In this document: positions 32,927 through 36,701 of the stretch, one piece after another
How the letters are laid out: each line of letters opens with the position of its first letter
Numbering within the stretch: the first letter of the stretch is position 1
Source of the DNA: an uncultured Muriicola sp.
GTDB taxonomy: Bacteria > Bacteroidota > Bacteroidia > Flavobacteriales > Flavobacteriaceae
Direction: 5' to 3'
Assembly (NCBI RefSeq): GCF_947258935.1
Contig: NZ_CAMYKH010000013.1
Location: 1 to 36,701, forward strand
Length of the DNA: 36,701 nt
Position numbers and translations under genes: made by a program
Notes under the pieces: model-generated
Told to the model about the DNA's origin: nothing
Database searches by the model: none
What the model saw: only the letters and a program-made list of their open reading frames with translations

Positions 32927-33379
32927 TTAAAGAATTTTGGAGACCTCCTGGTTTACGAATTCCAAAAATCGTTCATCCTTTTCTGTAAAAGGATCTGGTG
33001 TATTAGAATCTATATCGATCTGTCCTATATTCTTACCATCTACAAAGAGAGGAACCACGATCTCAGCTTTTACCGTGATACTACAGGCAATATAATTGTC
33101 CTGCGCCGCCACATCTGGGACCACAAAATTGGCATTACTTACGGCCACTTGCCCGCAGATCCCTTTCCCGAATGGAATTATAGTATGATCTGTAGGTGCT
33201 CCTGCATAAGGCCCTAATTTTAATTCTTCCTTTTCTCCATTTCGAAAATAAAAACCAACCCAATCGTAATGTGGAATTGCTGCTTTAAGCAACTCACAGA
33301 CTTCTTGAAGACGCGTATTTACCGTCTTGTCCTTATTTTCTAATATGGCGATTACAGCAGATTTTAAAGATGGATGCAT
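32927..33379 (-). CDS. GAF-domain protein related to free methionine-R-sulfoxide reductase
   Basis: 150 residues, a single GAF domain. YDWVGFYF, LGPYAG, IPFGKGICGQ, IACS, EIVVPLFV and IGQIDIDS follow the fRMsr order. Of the three Cys used by the E. coli enzyme, two are present at the right spacing (Cys75 and Cys99, 24 apart, matching Cys94 and Cys118). The first (Cys84), ten residues earlier, is His65 here. It may still be a reductase using only two Cys, or a GAF sensor. It stands alone between purH and groEL. Confidence 0.8.
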   Translation of the reverse strand: MHPSLKSAVIAILENKDKTVNTRLQEVCELLKAAIPHYDWVGFYFRNGEKEELKLGPYAGAPTDHTIIPFGKGICGQVAVSNANFVVPDVAAQDNYIACSITVKAEIVVPLFVDGKNIGQIDIDSNTPDPFTEKDERFLEFVNQEVSKIL

Positions 33380-33437
33380 TCTTTTTTTTTCAAAAGTAAT
33401 AAATAAGAAGCTTGTTCATGAGATGTAAGATTCAAAG

Positions 33438-33470
33438 AAAAAGCCACGCTCCTAACGGAGGTGGCTTTTT
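33438..33470 (-). terminator. Terminator after groEL
   Basis: AAAAAGCCAC (33438-33447), a one-base bulge, CTCC, loop TAAC, GGAG, GTGGCTTTTT (33461-33470). On the minus strand the stem ends in a T-run, 28 bases after the groEL stop. Confidence 0.88.
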
Positions 33471-33497
33471 ATTCAATATTATGCTATACCCGAGGTA

Positions 33498-35150
<1,653 letters not shown>

Positions 35151-35195
35151 TCAATAAGAACAATCTGTTTCCGCAGATTTTCCTTGAAGTTTTAC

Positions 35196-35474
35196 TTAAA
35201 TGATTGCTAAAATGTCACTCTCACGCATCATTAGATAATCTTTGCCATCTAATTTCAGCTCTGTTCCGGCATATTTCCCGTAAAGAACCGTATCACCAAC
35301 CTTTACTGTGACCTTTTCATCTTTGGTTCCCGGGCCAACGGCCACTACTTTTCCTTTTTGTGGTTTTTCTTTGGCAGTATCTGGAATATATAACCCAGAT
35401 GCAGTTTTGGTTTCTGCTGCCATTGGTTCAATAAGAACCCTATCTGCTAATGGTTTGATGCTAAGTTTAGCCAT
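35196..35474 (-). CDS. groS: Co-chaperonin GroES
   Basis: 92 residues. N-terminal [14 protein letters not shown], the mobile loop with [20 protein letters not shown], and [15 protein letters not shown] are diagnostic. It caps the GroEL chamber. It is the first gene of groES-groEL, with a sigma-54-like motif about 40 bases upstream and a terminator separating it from secG. Confidence 0.98.
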   Translation of the reverse strand: MAKLSIKPLADRVLIEPMAAETKTASGLYIPDTAKEKPQKGKVVAVGPGTKDEKVTVKVGDTVLYGKYAGTELKLDGKDYLMMRESDILAII

Positions 35475-35513
35475 ATGTCTTTATATTTAGTATTTTAAAA
35501 TTCTGATTATTGA

Positions 35514-35531
35514 TGGCAGAAATTATGCCAA
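35514..35531 (-). promoter_or_regulatory. Candidate sigma-54-type promoter / inverted repeat before groES
   Basis: The minus strand reads TTGGCATAATTTCTGCCA. It has GG and GC exactly 12 bases apart, as in the -24/-12 form TGGCAC-N5-TTGC, with one mismatch in each half. It is also an inverted repeat (TGGCA/TGCCA), so a repressor site is possible. The ATG lies about 40 bases on. I found no CIRCE element and no sigma-32-type box. Confidence 0.4.
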
Positions 35532-35559
35532 GACCCAAATACTGACAGTTTGTAAATTG

Positions 35560-35592
35560 AAAATGCCAGCTTGTCATTTTGGCTGGCATTTT
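35560..35592 (-). terminator. Terminator between secG and groES
   Basis: AAAATGCCAGC (35560-35570) pairs with GCTGGCATTTT (35582-35592) around an 11-base loop; a TTTTCAATTT tract follows on the minus strand. It lies 24 bases after the secG stop and would separate secG from the groES promoter. Confidence 0.8.
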
Positions 35593-35615
35593 AAATGTCA
35601 TTATAGCTCAATATA

Positions 35616-35972
35616 TTATTGAATAGTATCCAGGGGACTGGTAGAATCTGTTGGAACCACTTCCTCGGGAACAGTTTCCGGAACCGTGGTCTCAATATCA
35701 TCACCTTGTAATAATTTAGAATCTGTTTCTCCAAAATTTCCCTTCAGGGCAACATTAGATAATAAGATTAGAACCACCAAAAGAGTAGCCAATGTCCAGG
35801 TACTTTTATCAAGAAAATCACCTGTCTTTTTTACACCACCTACAACTTGGGTTCCACCACCTCCAAATGAAGAAGACAATCCGCCTCCTTTTGGATTTTG
35901 GACCATTACGACCAATACCAGGAGAAAACATACTACGATTATAAGAACCAAGAATATTGTAAATGTGCTCAT
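35616..35972 (-). CDS. secG: Preprotein translocase subunit SecG
   Basis: 118 residues. Two membrane helices (about 3-22 and 58-76) flank the conserved VVMVQNPKGGGLSSSFGGGG loop. An acidic, Pro- and Thr-rich tail (about 83-118) is longer than in E. coli. It is the accessory subunit of the SecYEG export channel. It begins one base after the stop of the upstream TPR-like gene, so they are likely co-transcribed. Confidence 0.93.
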   Translation of the reverse strand: MSTFTIFLVLIIVVCFLLVLVVMVQNPKGGGLSSSFGGGGTQVVGGVKKTGDFLDKSTWTLATLLVVLILLSNVALKGNFGETDSKLLQGDDIETTVPETVPEEVVPTDSTSPLDTIQ

Positions 35973-35973
35973 C

Positions 35974-36701
35974 TTACGAGTTTTCCTTTTGTAATTGCTT
36001 TACTGCTTTAATTCGGCTTGCAAAGAAACTACTTTTTTCCGGATATTTCAAACTTAAAATTTTATAGGCCTGCAGTGCTTTTTTGTATTTCTTTTGCTCC
36101 AAATACACCCTGGCCAGCGTTTCTGTCATCAGCTCTTCAGAGTCTATTGTGGTAGATTCGCTGATGTCTATTCTTGGAACACCTTCCTCATGTGGAACTA
36201 TCTTTGGGTTTTCCTCCAGGAAACGGTCTATCATGGCAAACTTCTTCTTCCTATCCGATTCCTCAGCTATAGGGAACTCCATATCTTCAGGGATCTTCGC
36301 CATTTCGCTCTTTGCCGCTTTCTGTTGCTTTATGGGCCTGGTTGCACTTAGTTGCAGCCATTCCATAAAAGAGTGTTTTTCCTTCTTGGTAAAGGCTAAG
36401 GGCTGTCCTAACTCCAAGGCCTCTTTAGCTTGCTGCTTTTCTTTTGCAATTGTCTTGTCTATCTCCGGGTCTTTTGATGAAAATAAGGCGGGGTCTAGTA
36501 TGGCATCGGCATCTTTTGTAGTTCTTGGTAAAGGTTCATCTGCAGATTCAACAATCAGTGTAGTATTTGTTTCCGGATTAGGTAAAATCTCTTCTGCTTC
36601 AATTTCCTGAGTTTCCAGAGAAACTGTTTTTCCAGAAATGGTATCGGCAATAGAATTCTGCAGGAACTCCGGGGAGGTGATCAGATCGAACAATACATCC
36701 C
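35974..36701 (-). CDS. TPR-like protein, N-terminus cut by window end
   Basis: Partial gene. The frame is open to the window edge: the in-frame TTG at 36693 is preceded by codons for D-V without a stop, so the true start lies outside. The visible part has DVLFDLITSPEFLQN, a long charged low-complexity middle (about 15-150 of the visible part), and a C-terminal helical pair ETLARVYLEQKKYKKALQAYKILSLKYPE that looks like one TPR unit. The position next to secG recalls a flavobacterial family of uncharacterised TPR-like proteins. No catalytic motif. Function unknown. Confidence 0.75.
   Translation of the reverse strand, partial: DVLFDLITSPEFLQNSIADTISGKTVSLETQEIEAEEILPNPETNTTLIVESADEPLPRTTKDADAILDPALFSSKDPEIDKTIAKEKQQAKEALELGQPLAFTKKEKHSFMEWLQLSATRPIKQQKAAKSEMAKIPEDMEFPIAEESDRKKKFAMIDRFLEENPKIVPHEEGVPRIDISESTTIDSEELMTETLARVYLEQKKYKKALQAYKILSLKYPEKSSFFASRIKAVKQLQKENS

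Noticed and set aside
35475..35615. CIRCE element or sigma-32 promoter for groESL
   Set aside because: I looked for TTAGCACTC-N9-GAGTGCTAA and for CTTGAA/CCCCAT forms and found neither.

Overview
The window is a compact, core-genome stretch of a member of the Bacteroidota, most likely the family Flavobacteriaceae. The signs are: a class II HMG-CoA reductase next to a GYDIA-type GHMP kinase (the mevalonate route of flavobacteria); the order purH-mreB-mreC-mreD-PBP2-rodA; the surE/lpxB/NlpC/ComEC block; DPP-IV beside POT peptide transporters; weak Shine-Dalgarno signals; and several TAnnTTTG -7 promoter boxes, the form known from Bacteroidetes. The DNA is moderately AT-rich throughout. I see no insertion sequence, phage, CRISPR array or other island.

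Layout. Bases 1-662 hold no protein gene. They contain an intact tRNA-Phe with its terminator, a truncated second copy of that tRNA interrupted by short palindromes, a pair of longer repeats carrying the same palindrome, and two further hairpins. Bases 663-8380 (+) form a run of cell-envelope genes headed by coaX: a beta-barrel outer membrane protein, a TPR protein, LptC, a small membrane protein, a CNNM/CBS protein and a PpiD-like chaperone. Bases 8430-10667 (-) encode the GHMP kinase and HMG-CoA reductase. Bases 10867-16404 (+) encode a DPP-IV peptidase and two POT di/tripeptide transporters. Bases 16410-21295 (-) encode ComEC, an NlpC/P60 lipoprotein, LpxB, a small membrane protein and SurE. 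Then come a Prc/Tsp protease (+), msrB-msrA (-), a membrane-anchored NUC1 endonuclease (+), and a long minus-strand region: purH, the rod-shape elongation operon (mreB, mreC, mreD, mrdA, rodA), a GAF/fRMsr-like protein, groES-groEL, secG, and the 3' part of a TPR-like gene cut by the window end.

The genes fall into working sets. One builds and maintains the envelope (LptC, PpiD, LpxB, MreBCD/PBP2/RodA, NlpC, SecG). One scavenges peptides (DPP-IV plus POT transporters). One makes isoprenoids (HMGR plus kinase). One repairs or folds damaged protein (MsrA, MsrB, a possible fRMsr, GroESL, Prc).

I did not find a convincing new multi-gene system. The most unusual thing is the tRNA-Phe neighbourhood, where palindromic elements sit inside the D loop and anticodon loop of a tRNA pseudogene. 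Smaller points worth checking are a sigma-54-like motif ahead of groES, two ATGA-linked mini-ORFs ahead of the Prc gene, and a ComEC without a recognisable nuclease motif.
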